Positions 25,608-34,575 of a stretch of 64,000 bases of DNA are shown here, one piece after another. Position numbers and translations under genes: made by a program. Source of the DNA: Maribacter aquimaris (lineage in GTDB: Bacteria; Bacteroidota; Bacteroidia; Flavobacteriales; Flavobacteriaceae). The stretch's first letter is position 1; every line of letters begins with the position of its first letter. The stretch spans positions 62,001 to 126,000 of the forward strand of contig NZ_JABTCF010000011.1 in the NCBI RefSeq assembly GCF_014596745.1, given 5' to 3'. Under the pieces are notes generated by a model. The model was not told the origin of the DNA and ran no database searches. It saw nothing but the letters and a program-made list of their open reading frames with translations.

Positions 25608-28600
25608 ATGCAAGAAGATAGAAACCTATTAATTGAGAAAACCAGGAAAGAAGACGAGCGTTCCGATTTAAAACAGCATGCTGATGGTATGTTACGTGAT
25701 TTTGAGAAGTTCAATAAAAACTCTTCAAACAGAGCCATTTGGGAATTGGTTCAAAATGCTTGTGATTTAACAACGCAATGCAAAATTGAAATAGATTATA
25801 GCGATAACAAAATTTCTTTTTCACATAACGGTAAAGCATTTACCACTAAAACCTTAATATCTCTAGTAAAGCAAGTAAGTGGTAAGTATGGAGATGAAGA
25901 TATTCCTGAAGTTGGCAAATACGGTACCGGTTTTTTAACAACACACACTTTTGGTAGGAGGTTTAAGCTTGATTCCTTTTTAGATGCTGGAGGCTATTAT
26001 TTGCCTATTACAGATTTTGAAATTGACAGAAGACCTAAAATTTGGCAAGAATTAAGTGATAATATTTCGGATCAAAAAAAGCATGTTTACGATTTATTAG
26101 AGACAGAAAGTGCAGTAGAATTAAATGATATAAAAACTACATTTACTTATCTACCTGATACAGGCAAGGAGCTAGAATACATCAAAGACTCGTCAAAATA
26201 TTTAGATGACTACATTCCTTTAGTTTTTACCATAAACAATAGATTAAAAGAAGTTATAATTCATCATGAAAATGGTGCAACAGATACCTATCGATTCCAG
26301 AGTAAACAGGACATAGAAAACGACAAGGGCATTAACTTACATCAGTCAATTCTTATAAAGAACAATGAAGAAATCCATCTATACAGCATAAAGGATGAAG
26401 AGGAAGAAATTGAAATCATCCTTCCAATAAACAAGAAGAATGAGGTTATACAGTTTAATGAAAACATAGCACGTTTATTTTATTATTACCCTTTAATAGG
26501 TTCAGAAGATTTTGGTATAAACTTTATTATTAATTGCAATAAATTCTTACCAACAGAACCTAGAAACACCATTCATTTAAATAGTGATAAAGACCAAGTA
26601 AAAGGAGATGAAGAAGCGAATAGGTTTATAATTGACAGGTGCTCAGACTTGATTTTTTCTTTTTTAGAAAGCAACATTATTGAAGTTAACAACCCATTGC
26701 TGTACTCCAATGTCAATTTTAAAACACATAGTGATGATGTTTTTTTAAATGATTATTTTGAAGAGCTAAATAATAAGTGGAACACCAAGTTAAGTGACTT
26801 ACCCTTTGTAAAAACAAATGATGGTTTTAAACCAATCAAAAGTGTCAGCTATTTATCTGAAGATTTTTTAAATACAAAAGATGACCTTTTCGATTGTTTT
26901 TATGAACTGATTTCAAAATTTTACACAAACATTCCTGTAAAAGAAGACATTGTTAGATGGAGTAATTATGCTATAAATTGGAACAATGAATCAACAGATT
27001 TTATTGGTTATGGTGATTTACTTGAGAAAATAAGTGAATGTAATTTACAAAACTTTAATAAAAATACGCTTGCCCAATTTTACAAACACATTATAGAATC
27101 TGTAGATGTATCCTATTTTAATGGTTTAGGTTTAATTCCGAATATAGAAGGGCATTTTAATAAAATTGGGATTTTGCTGAAGCCTGATAACTTAAATGAG
27201 AAACTCATAGAGTTAGGAAAGGATTTGATTCCAACTTCTATTTCAAAATTAATTCATCCTGATTTCACTTTTAATTTTTCACTAAATGTATTCAATCGCA
27301 GGAACTTTTCTGATGAAGTTAAAAACACTTTAGATGAAAAAAATATAGTTGATTCCATTTTTTATCCGGAACATCTAAATGATGAAAATTATCACTTTGA
27401 TTTAGTAGAGTCAAAACCTAAAGTTGAAGAATCCTATTTTAGATCCTTATTGACTTTTTGTAAACTATCCAATAGTATAGAATCTAGCAGTAAGCCAAAT
27501 CAGTTACTAAAAAAAATATCAAAATATTACGGTTGGGATGAAAGCCTAATATACTTACCTAACCTAAGTGAAGACATTGAAAATGTAGAATATAGGTCTA
27601 TACGTAAAGTTTTAATTAAGCTGTTTTGCAATCTGGTTTCATTACACAACAATAGTTGGGTTGAATCCAATACCGAATTTTTATACCAACTGTGTTATCT
27701 TTATGATGATAGCTACAAAGAGGTCTTTAAGGAAAGTAAAATCTATCCTAATCAATTATTCGAATTGCATTTATCTGATGACTTAAAAAGAGATAAAGGA
27801 GTAACAACTGACATCAAACGGTTTTATTTAGATGTTGAGAAAAAAGACATCAACGAAGTATTAATCATTGAAACATTTAATAGTTACTTACCAGAGGGTA
27901 GCTATGTCAATAACAGATATTTAACAACCATAATTGAAGAAACATTATTTCGGGATAATATTAATGATATAGATAATCATCCTCACAAAATTACAATCCT
28001 TAAAATCATCCCGAATTTAACAGACAAGTCTTATCAAGATTTATTTCAACTTTTAAATGAAAAAAAGGCGAGTATAATGATTTCGGTGGTTTCCAAAGAA
28101 GAAACGAAGGAAGACATTTTTTCAATTGTAACATTAGATGATGAAAAAATTAAAAACATAGGAGATTTAGTCAGAAGTGCCAATTTCGAAGAAATACTAA
28201 ATAAAGCAATCGAAAATATTGAAGATGAGAACCAACGAAAAACCAATTTCCAATTCAAACATAAAATTGGTACTCATATAGAAGAAAAACTAAAAGAAAA
28301 TTTAAAACAGTTATTTCAGCCGGAAGAAATTAAATGTGAAGTTTTAGGTGAGCAAGATGGTCAGGATATAGTTATCAAAATTAAAGATGAAGTTAAATAT
28401 TACATTGAGGTCAAATCCAGATGGGATAAACGGACATCAATTAAAATGTCTAGAAATCAAACATTGAAGTCTAATGAACAGCAAGACATTTACGCTTTAT
28501 GTTCTGTTGACATGACAGATTATCATGGAGAGGACAGATACGAAATATCAGATATCAATAAGATTTTAGATAAAATCAAATTCGTCAACAATATTGGCGA

Positions 28601-28778
28601 GCAGGTCGAACATTTAGTTAAGGTGTTAAAACAAACTAAAGAGCAAGACGAGATTCATCTAGATGGAGATTATAGAACTTTAGTCCCCCAAAAAGTAATT
28701 GAAGAGTTTGGGTTAAGTTTTAATCATTTCGAAGACTACTTGATTAACTCATTAAAAAGCACAGTACATGCAGAGTAA
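25608..28778 (+). CDS. GHKL (sacsin/MORC-like) ATPase with C-terminal DUF3883-like nuclease domain
   Basis: 1056 residues from the ATG at 25608; a TTG at 25572 is less likely. The N-terminal GHKL/Hsp90-type ATPase shows the N box (AIWELVQNACDL), a G1-like loop SHNGKAF with His where Asp is usual, and the G2 loop EVGKYGTGFLTTH. The large middle is unclassified. Residues about 890-1050 (HIEEKLKENLKQLF, DGQDIVIKIKDEVKYYIEVK, SNEQQDIYALCSV) match the DUF3883 restriction-like fold with D...E-x-K. A GHKL ATPase joined to such a domain is an arrangement known from defence loci. Cytoplasmic; a single-gene anti-phage system is the simplest inference. It is flanked by the 11-base inverted sequence CGTTGTATGCC (25570) and its complement (28906). 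Confidence 0.75.
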   Translation: MQEDRNLLIEKTRKEDERSDLKQHADGMLRDFEKFNKNSSNRAIWELVQNACDLTTQCKIEIDYSDNKISFSHNGKAFTTKTLISLVKQVSGKYGDEDIPEVGKYGTGFLTTHTFGRRFKLDSFLDAGGYYLPITDFEIDRRPKIWQELSDNISDQKKHVYDLLETESAVELNDIKTTFTYLPDTGKELEYIKDSSKYLDDYIPLVFTINNRLKEVIIHHENGATDTYRFQSKQDIENDKGINLHQSILIKNNEEIHLYSIKDEEEEIEIILPINKKNEVIQFNENIARLFYYYPLIGSEDFGINFIINCNKFLPTEPRNTIHLNSDKDQVKGDEEANRFIIDRCSDLIFSFLESNIIEVNNPLLYSNVNFKTHSDDVFLNDYFEELNNKWNTKLSDLPFVKTNDGFKPIKSVSYLSEDFLNTKDDLFDCFYELISKFYTNIPVKEDIVRWSNYAINWNNESTDFIGYGDLLEKISECNLQNFNKNTLAQFYKHIIESVDVSYFNGLGLIPNIEGHFNKIGILLKPDNLNEKLIELGKDLIPTSISKLIHPDFTFNFSLNVFNRRNFSDEVKNTLDEKNIVDSIFYPEHLNDENYHFDLVESKPKVEESYFRSLLTFCKLSNSIESSSKPNQLLKKISKYYGWDESLIYLPNLSEDIENVEYRSIRKVLIKLFCNLVSLHNNSWVESNTEFLYQLCYLYDDSYKEVFKESKIYPNQLFELHLSDDLKRDKGVTTDIKRFYLDVEKKDINEVLIIETFNSYLPEGSYVNNRYLTTIIEETLFRDNINDIDNHPHKITILKIIPNLTDKSYQDLFQLLNEKKASIMISVVSKEETKEDIFSIVTLDDEKIKNIGDLVRSANFEEILNKAIENIEDENQRKTNFQFKHKIGTHIEEKLKENLKQLFQPEEIKCEVLGEQDGQDIVIKIKDEVKYYIEVKSRWDKRTSIKMSRNQTLKSNEQQDIYALCSVDMTDYHGEDRYEISDINKILDKIKFVNNIGEQVEHLVKVLKQTKEQDEIHLDGDYRTLVPQKVIEEFGLSFNHFEDYLINSLKSTVHAE

Positions 28779-29128
28779 AACAAAACAAGTAAATTTCTCC
28801 GGGGGAAGCCCACGGAGCATTTTAAAGGAACACGTTTTCAAGCCCTAACCATGTACTAACGAGACAAGTCTCGGAGTATTTAATCCTTTAGAATAAAATA
28901 AAAACGGCATACAACGGTTATTTTCGATTTTTATCGATTTAGCAAATACAAGACCTAATATTTGCTAACTTCGAAGGCTTAGAACAAACTCTTGGTTGTA
29001 GTATTCCCCCTTCTTTACATCCGCAAAAATATTTTATAATAATAGGTTTTATAGTAAATGAAATGTGCTAACATGTCACTGTATCGATAAGCTAGTCACA
29101 AAATAAAAAAACTGTAACTGATGAAAAT
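28779..29128. other. 350-base intergenic region holding repeat copy B
   Basis: No gene. 28801-28823 carries GGGGGAAGCC and GAGCATTT, shared with the structured element near 19943-19967. A short palindrome GAGAC-AA-GTCTC lies at 28861-28872, and repeat copy B covers 28908-29046. The remainder is AT-rich leader of the following two-gene unit. Confidence 0.6.
28908..29046 (+). repeat. Intergenic repeat, copy B
   Basis: Same orientation and block order as copy A at 22854-22990, with scattered substitutions and one- or two-base indels. It starts with the CATACAACG sequence that also appears inverted just before the ATPase gene. Confidence 0.75.
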
Positions 29129-29725
29129 ATGCGAAAAATTACACAACTTCTCTTTAACCCATTTAAAATTATATCAGAGAATAGAGGCGAATTCTATATA
29201 TGGTTTTTGTTTACAATAATTACTGGTCAGTTTGGGATTATAGCTAATGTTTTAGTAAGAAAATTTACTAATGGTACACCAATTTCCTACTCTATTTTAA
29301 TGGATTCAATAAATGGGAGTTTTTATACCTTTTCCATTGCGTTAGTAGCCTCATTATTAGGGCCTATTTTTATTGATTTTATCAATTCAAAAAAGCTCTA
29401 TTTTAAAACCTTAAAAACCTTCACAATAATAGTATCCATTTTCTTTCTGTTCATTACAGGTATTATTTATGCAGCAATTCAATCAACAACTTCCAATGCT
29501 ACTGTAATCAAAAATCTATCTATTGATTATACTCAAATTATTATATACATATTGGCAATACTCATTGTTTCATACGGATATTGCATTTTACGACTTGATA
29601 GGAAAAAAGCAGATTTTGGCCATTTAGATGATCCAATGTTCAATGAGGTAGATGACAAAAATGTTGAGCATGTTATTGCTGAAAAAGAAAAAGTTGTTAC
29701 AGACTCAAAAGGTGTAGAATTATGA
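29129..29725 (+). CDS. Four-helix membrane protein coupled to the DGQHR protein
   Basis: 198 residues with four hydrophobic helices at about 22-42, 60-85, 98-118 and 138-155, and a charged C-terminal tail (LDRKKADFGHLDDPM onward). No family recognised. Its stop overlaps the next start (ATGA at 29722), so the two form a coupled pair, and membrane attachment or pore formation may be part of the function. Unlike most cargo here it is clearly membrane-embedded. Confidence 0.65.
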   Translation: MRKITQLLFNPFKIISENRGEFYIWFLFTIITGQFGIIANVLVRKFTNGTPISYSILMDSINGSFYTFSIALVASLLGPIFIDFINSKKLYFKTLKTFTIIVSIFFLFITGIIYAAIQSTTSNATVIKNLSIDYTQIIIYILAILIVSYGYCILRLDRKKADFGHLDDPMFNEVDDKNVEHVIAEKEKVVTDSKGVEL

Positions 29726-30804
29726 TAAAACTCAATTACATAAAAGTAGAACAACCAATAGGCGAGTTTTATATAACTTCAATTGATGCATCAACGCTTG
29801 CAAAAGTTGTTATTATAGAAAGAAGAAACGACAATCCTGATGCAGTGCAAAGAGAACAATCTGAAAAGAGGATAAAGGAAATAGCAAAATATACTGGAGA
29901 TTCCGATGCTACATTTCCAACTCCAATAATTATTGCAGTCGATGATAACGCAAAAATTAATATAGACGAGAAAAATCAAATTATAACTTTTGAAGACAAC
30001 CAAATAATCGGCGAAGTAATTGATGGACAACATCGTCTCGAAGGAATTAAATCATCAAATAACATTGGCAAATTCCAATTACCTTGTGTATTAATGTTCA
30101 ATTTATTTCCAGAACAAAAGGCATATGTTTTCTCAATAATAAACAGCAAACAAACTCGAGTAAATATGTCTTTAATTTACGACCTATTCGCTTTATCTAC
30201 CACAAGGAGTCCTTATAAAACTTGTCACGAAACTGCCAGAGCTTTTAATAAAGAAAAAGATTCTCCTTTTTACAATAGGCTGAAAATGCTTGGAAAGAAG
30301 ACTGATGACCAAGAATTAGCTTCATTATCACAAGGAACTTTTATTAAATATATGCTAGAATTAATTAGTAAAAATCCTGATGAAGATATGCGCAATCTAA
30401 AAAATGGTCAATCACTTCAGGAAGACAAAAGATGTGTTTTAAGGAATTACTTTATTGATGAAAAAGATGCGATTATATATAAAATAATGTTCAATTTATA
30501 TTCTGCAGTCAAATTTGTTTTTACAGATGAATGGAATAATCCTAACCACTATATTATATCAAAATCTATAGGCTTTGGTGCTGTGATAAAAGCGTTTCCA
30601 GAAATTTATGAAATTGGGATTATAAAAAATAAATTGACAAAAGATTTTTTCATAGAAATATTTCAACAGTTTAAACAAGATTTGGCAGATAAAGAAATAG
30701 AATTAACTTCTAAATATTTTGGATCCAACGAACAAGCACGCATGAAATTGGCTAATTTAATTAAAGAATCGGCGAAAAAAAGCCCTTTGTCTAAAAAAAT
30801 ATAA
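29722..30804 (+). CDS. DGQHR-domain protein
   Basis: 360 residues. The diagnostic motif GEVIDGQHRLEG has DGQHR at about residues 101-105, preceded by KRIKEIAKYTGDSDATFPTP and followed by FSIINSKQTRVNMSLIYDLF, the usual layout of the DGQHR/DndB superfamily. Members occur with DNA phosphorothioation and 7-deazaguanine DNA-modification loci and in stand-alone defence contexts. No dnd or dpd genes accompany it here; its only partner is the membrane protein in front. The function as a pair is undetermined. Confidence 0.85.
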   Translation: MIKLNYIKVEQPIGEFYITSIDASTLAKVVIIERRNDNPDAVQREQSEKRIKEIAKYTGDSDATFPTPIIIAVDDNAKINIDEKNQIITFEDNQIIGEVIDGQHRLEGIKSSNNIGKFQLPCVLMFNLFPEQKAYVFSIINSKQTRVNMSLIYDLFALSTTRSPYKTCHETARAFNKEKDSPFYNRLKMLGKKTDDQELASLSQGTFIKYMLELISKNPDEDMRNLKNGQSLQEDKRCVLRNYFIDEKDAIIYKIMFNLYSAVKFVFTDEWNNPNHYIISKSIGFGAVIKAFPEIYEIGIIKNKLTKDFFIEIFQQFKQDLADKEIELTSKYFGSNEQARMKLANLIKESAKKSPLSKKI

Positions 30805-31091
30805 ACACAATAGAGTAATTAGTTGTCAACCAAAAGTATTTTTGTAAATCACAATGTCAGTTAAAAACCCAAAGGTAATTGAGCAAATCCCGATACTCCG
30901 ATTAAAATTGACCGTTAAGAATAATTAAAAAATAACCCATAAAAATGACAACAAGGTTTGCATAATTTTACTATGAAAACTACGAAAGTGTTAACGACCC
31001 ATATTTAATTATTCATTGAGCAGTTCGTTATTTTCCTGTTCAAAAATAATTAAAGCAAATTTTTATAAATACAATAAAACAGCAAACATTA

Positions 31092-31799
31092 ATGGACAAT
31101 AAACAAAGAAAACAGATAATAAATAACGCAAAAGAATTTTTTAGAAATGAAATTGTTCAAAGTCACATAGACGGTGCCTGTGAAAGAGCAAGTAGACTTT
31201 CTGAATATAATGTTAATCCATTCTTATTTAAATACTTAGCAAACTTTTTGACAGGAAATGACGATCCCAAAAGTATCGCAAGAGCCTTAGTTTTACCTAG
31301 GATATTAGGTTCCTCCATTACCACATCCTTTGGAATGAAAATACAGAATTTAATTAGTTCACTTTTCAAAGGACTTGGCTCTACTACTCAAGGTATTGAT
31401 ATAGAGTTTATAGATGAAATAGATGGAAGGAAAAAATATTGTCAATTAAAAGCTGGGCCTAACACAATTAATCACGATGATGTTACAACCATAATAAATC
31501 ATTTCAATGGGGTTAGAAATCTTGCACGCACTAATAATTTAAATGTTGGTATAAGTGATATGATTGTGTGTGTAGTTTACGGCGAAGAATCAGAATTGAG
31601 CTCGCATTACAAAAGAATAAGTGGATTTTACCCAGTACATATTGGACAAGATTTTTGGCACCGATTGACTGGAAAAGAGGATTTTTATTATGAACTAATT
31701 GATGCCATAGGGGAGGTAGCTCTAGAAGTTGATGCCAGCAAAGTTGTCGAAGCGACCATAACAAAACTGGCAAAGGAGATTGCCGAAAAGTATCAATAA
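31092..31799 (+). CDS. Type II restriction endonuclease, EcoO109I/PmeII-like
   Basis: 235 residues. Conserved pieces of this enzyme group: YLANFLTGNDDPKSIA, LPRILGSSITTSFGMKIQNL, TTQGIDIEFIDEIDGRKKY and CQLKAGPNTINHDDV. The active site looks like a PD-(D/E)XK variant with Asp in GIDIEF and Q-x-K in CQLK. It ends one base from the stop of the convergent C5 methyltransferase, and the two form a type II restriction-modification system. EcoO109I itself cuts RGGNCCY; the sequence recognised here cannot be assigned by eye. Confidence 0.82.
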   Translation: MDNKQRKQIINNAKEFFRNEIVQSHIDGACERASRLSEYNVNPFLFKYLANFLTGNDDPKSIARALVLPRILGSSITTSFGMKIQNLISSLFKGLGSTTQGIDIEFIDEIDGRKKYCQLKAGPNTINHDDVTTIINHFNGVRNLARTNNLNVGISDMIVCVVYGEESELSSHYKRISGFYPVHIGQDFWHRLTGKEDFYYELIDAIGEVALEVDASKVVEATITKLAKEIAEKYQ

Positions 31800-31800
31800 A

Positions 31801-33036
31801 CTATTTTTTCATAGTTTTATTATACTCATTTAAAAACTTAATAACAGAGTACCCGAGCTCCTGACCCAAATTTACAGGAACAGCATTTCCTATTTGCTTA
31901 TATTGTTGAGCTATAGAACCGGAGAATTTCCAATCATCTGGAAAAGTTTGAATCCTAGCATATTCTCTAACTGTAAAAGGACGGGTTTCATCAGGATGAC
32001 ATCTTTCTGTTTGCTTTTGAGCTGGGCTACACGTAAGGGTTAAACACGGTTCGTCCCAGCCAATTCTTCGAGCCATTCCTGTTTTTCCTCCTCCTAAATA
32101 AAAACTACCTCCCATATACTCTTTTTGTAAATTTAAAGGCAAATCTCTCCAATAACCTTTCTGCGGAATTAAATCAAGTATTTCTTTTTTATATTCAGGA
32201 TATTTTGCTCCATCCGATTTAGGTACATTTTTCTCAAATAATTCTCCTTTTCTTAAGGCATCCTTTAAATTGTAAATTTTATTATGCTTTTTTGGATATT
32301 TGTAAGGAATATCTATATCTTTTCTAACACCAACTAAAATCAACCTTTCTCTTTTTTGCGGCACTCTATAGTTAATTGCCTTAAGAACTTTAACGGGAAC
32401 AACCTTATAGCCTATTTCATCAAGAATAGAAATCATCCCTTCTAAAGTCTTTCCTTTTTCGTGACTTAATAACCCCCTCACATTTTCCCCTATACAAATA
32501 GGAGGGTTTACTTCTTTAACAACCCTAGCAAATTCATAGAACAATGTGCCCCTCGCGTCATTTAAACCAAGTTTTTTTCCGGCATAACTAAAAGCTTGAC
32601 AAGGAAATCCGCCGGTCACAACATCAACCGCATTTCTATATTTCGAAAAATCAAATTCTTTAATATCACCCTCCAATACATTCCAATTAGGTCTATTAGT
32701 TCGGAGGGTTTCACAAGCCCATTTATCTATTTCATTTAAAGCAACACACTTCAAACCAGCCTTTTCCATTCCTACAGCTAATCCTCCTGCTCCAGCAAAC
32801 AACTCAAGTACCGAATACTCCTGGAAAGGTTCAACGTAGTTAGAAACGCCATCTTCAATTTCTCCATCGAATAAATTACCTAATAAATTCTCTACGTCTT
32901 CTTTTAGGTAGACACGGTAATTCGAAACAGGTTCCCGCACTGCACTCAATATGCCTTCATTATCCCATCTTCTCAATGTTTCCTTACTTTTACCAATTAG
33001 TTCCGCAGTTTCTGCTAGAGATAAATAATCTTTCAT
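31801..33036 (-). CDS. DNA cytosine-5 methyltransferase with N-terminal HTH domain
   Basis: 411 residues from the ATG at 33036 (an ATG 6 bases upstream is equally possible). Residues 1-60 form a MerR/excisionase-type helix-turn-helix (LSLAETAELIGKSKETLRRW). The methyltransferase motifs follow in order: I (VLELFAGAGGLAVGM), IV (GGFPCQAFSYAG with the catalytic Cys), VI (IGENVRGL), VIII (VPQKRERLILVG), IX/X (QIGNAVPVNLGQ). It protects the site cut by the convergent restriction enzyme. As in M.SsoII-type enzymes, the extra DNA-binding domain probably regulates the locus; a 14-base palindrome lies 89 bases upstream. Confidence 0.95.
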   Translation of the reverse strand: MKDYLSLAETAELIGKSKETLRRWDNEGILSAVREPVSNYRVYLKEDVENLLGNLFDGEIEDGVSNYVEPFQEYSVLELFAGAGGLAVGMEKAGLKCVALNEIDKWACETLRTNRPNWNVLEGDIKEFDFSKYRNAVDVVTGGFPCQAFSYAGKKLGLNDARGTLFYEFARVVKEVNPPICIGENVRGLLSHEKGKTLEGMISILDEIGYKVVPVKVLKAINYRVPQKRERLILVGVRKDIDIPYKYPKKHNKIYNLKDALRKGELFEKNVPKSDGAKYPEYKKEILDLIPQKGYWRDLPLNLQKEYMGGSFYLGGGKTGMARRIGWDEPCLTLTCSPAQKQTERCHPDETRPFTVREYARIQTFPDDWKFSGSIAQQYKQIGNAVPVNLGQELGYSVIKFLNEYNKTMKK

Positions 33037-33042
33037 AACCAT

Positions 33043-33415
33043 ATTATTAAACCTTATACAATGGTTACAAATTTAGGATTTAAAATTAAACTTGCAAGGA
33101 TAAAATAAAAAAAATCAACTACCAAGATAATATTATCTAAGAGGCAATAATTCCTTGAGATAAATCCAGAAACATTTATTATTACTTTTCCTTTATGGAA
33201 CCTAAAAAAAATGATACTGTCAGTTATGGGCTACCCATGATATATATTCAAGTTATCAAGCAAGAAAGCGAATAATTCAAATACAAGTACAGAAAAGATT
33301 GTATTAAACACCATGTAGGAGAAAGGTGGCAATAAAGTCCAAGGCAAGTCGTTCTAAATTAACATTTATTTCTAACATGTACCAATAAATTACAAACCCA
33401 AACTACCAAAAAAAA
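33043..33415. other. 373-base divergent intergenic region
   Basis: It separates the minus-strand methyltransferase from the plus-strand PLD gene. Besides the symmetric sites at 33050-33066 and 33125-33138 nothing recognisable is seen. Very AT-rich. Confidence 0.5.
33125..33138. promoter_or_regulatory. Palindrome upstream of the methyltransferase
   Basis: AGATAATATTATCT, a perfect 14-base palindrome 89 bases before the methyltransferase start. A second, shorter symmetric unit AACC-N9-GGTT is at 33050-33066, 14 bases before that start. Either could be the operator of the methyltransferase HTH domain. AT-rich palindromes also arise by chance. Confidence 0.3.
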
Positions 33416-34330
33416 ATGACAATAGACGGACAATTTTTATTTGATAACCAATTAATTGCAGCAGTTGAGAATCTAATAAGAAATTCTAAAAATGAATTAT
33501 TATTAATATCGCCTTTCATCGACTTGGATAAAAGAATCCAAGATGCCTTATATGAAAAAATCGAAAAACCAGATTTTAAGTTAAGAGTATTGTTCGGAAA
33601 AAACGAAAATAACATTTATAAAAGTATAAAAAATGAGAGTTTAGATTTTCTAAAAAAATTCCCTAACGTTGAGATTAGATATAATGATAGGCTCCATGCC
33701 AAATTCTTTCAAAATGACACTCAATTTATCTTAACAAGCTTAAACCTATACAACTACTCATTGGCAAATAATATTGAATGCGGATTCTTGGTAAATTTTG
33801 CATCTACAGGAATATTGGGGAAGGTGATGGATGGTGCGGACACACTAATATCCCAAGGGGTTTCAAGTGTAAAAAATAATGTTTTTGGCATCGAAAATAA
33901 TGAAACAGATCCTCTAGAAAAATTTAATCTGATTTATGAAGGCTCTGAATTAAAGTTTAAAAGTGAACCTATATTGAAAGTAAACAAGGGAATTAGTAGC
34001 TTAATTGGTTCAAAAAAATTAGAGGGAATTAATATTGTCAAAGACGAACTTATTCAGGTAGAAAAATCAATTAAACAAAAGCCTACAAATTCTGGAACCA
34101 ACAGTAGAGTTAAAGCAGTTGAACAAGAAGTACATTCGGCATCAAAAATTTCGAAATTATTAGATATGAAACAACCCGAATTTGTTTCCATAATGGAAAA
34201 CGAAAAACTAATTAATGGTAATCAAATAACTGAATTGGGGATAGCTAATGGTTTAGTTATGAAAAATTATATGGGTCGCGACTACATTGGATATCCAGAG
34301 AATATCGTGAAAAGAGTAAAATTGGTTTAA
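33416..34330 (+). CDS. Phospholipase D-like domain protein
   Basis: 304 residues. The N-terminal half is a PLD fold: LLLISPFIDLDKRIQ and the HKD motif in DRLHAKFFQNDTQFILTS (H-x-K-x4-D), followed by NLYNYSLANNIECGFLVNF. A single HKD motif means two chains would be needed for an active site, as in nuclease members such as BfiI. The C-terminal 60 residues look like a small DNA-binding or adaptor unit (ISKLLDMKQPEFVSIMENEK). No signal peptide, so a nuclease-type role in defence is more likely than lipid hydrolysis. Confidence 0.7.
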   Translation: MTIDGQFLFDNQLIAAVENLIRNSKNELLLISPFIDLDKRIQDALYEKIEKPDFKLRVLFGKNENNIYKSIKNESLDFLKKFPNVEIRYNDRLHAKFFQNDTQFILTSLNLYNYSLANNIECGFLVNFASTGILGKVMDGADTLISQGVSSVKNNVFGIENNETDPLEKFNLIYEGSELKFKSEPILKVNKGISSLIGSKKLEGINIVKDELIQVEKSIKQKPTNSGTNSRVKAVEQEVHSASKISKLLDMKQPEFVSIMENEKLINGNQITELGIANGLVMKNYMGRDYIGYPENIVKRVKLV

Positions 34331-34575
34331 TGCATATAACTATTCAATTAAAACAAATATTAATATTTACCTTTTGATCACGACTTTTTACAAGCCAAGG
34401 GGTTGTTTTACTGGAAGGTTGAATAATTTGCATGAGCTCTTTTAAGCCAAAGAAGTATCATCAGTTTAATCAAATATGCAAATTTTGACTAAACACAAGT
34501 GTAAATTAAACAGAAAGCAACCCACAGAATTCCATGTCGCAATACCTTAAACCATAGTCATAAATTGAAAAAATC

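Noticed and set aside
22854-29046. Integron attC sites as explanation of the cargo boundaries
   Set aside because: The repeats lack the GTTRRRY/RYYYAAC core pair and the folded symmetry of attC, and no integron-type integrase is present.
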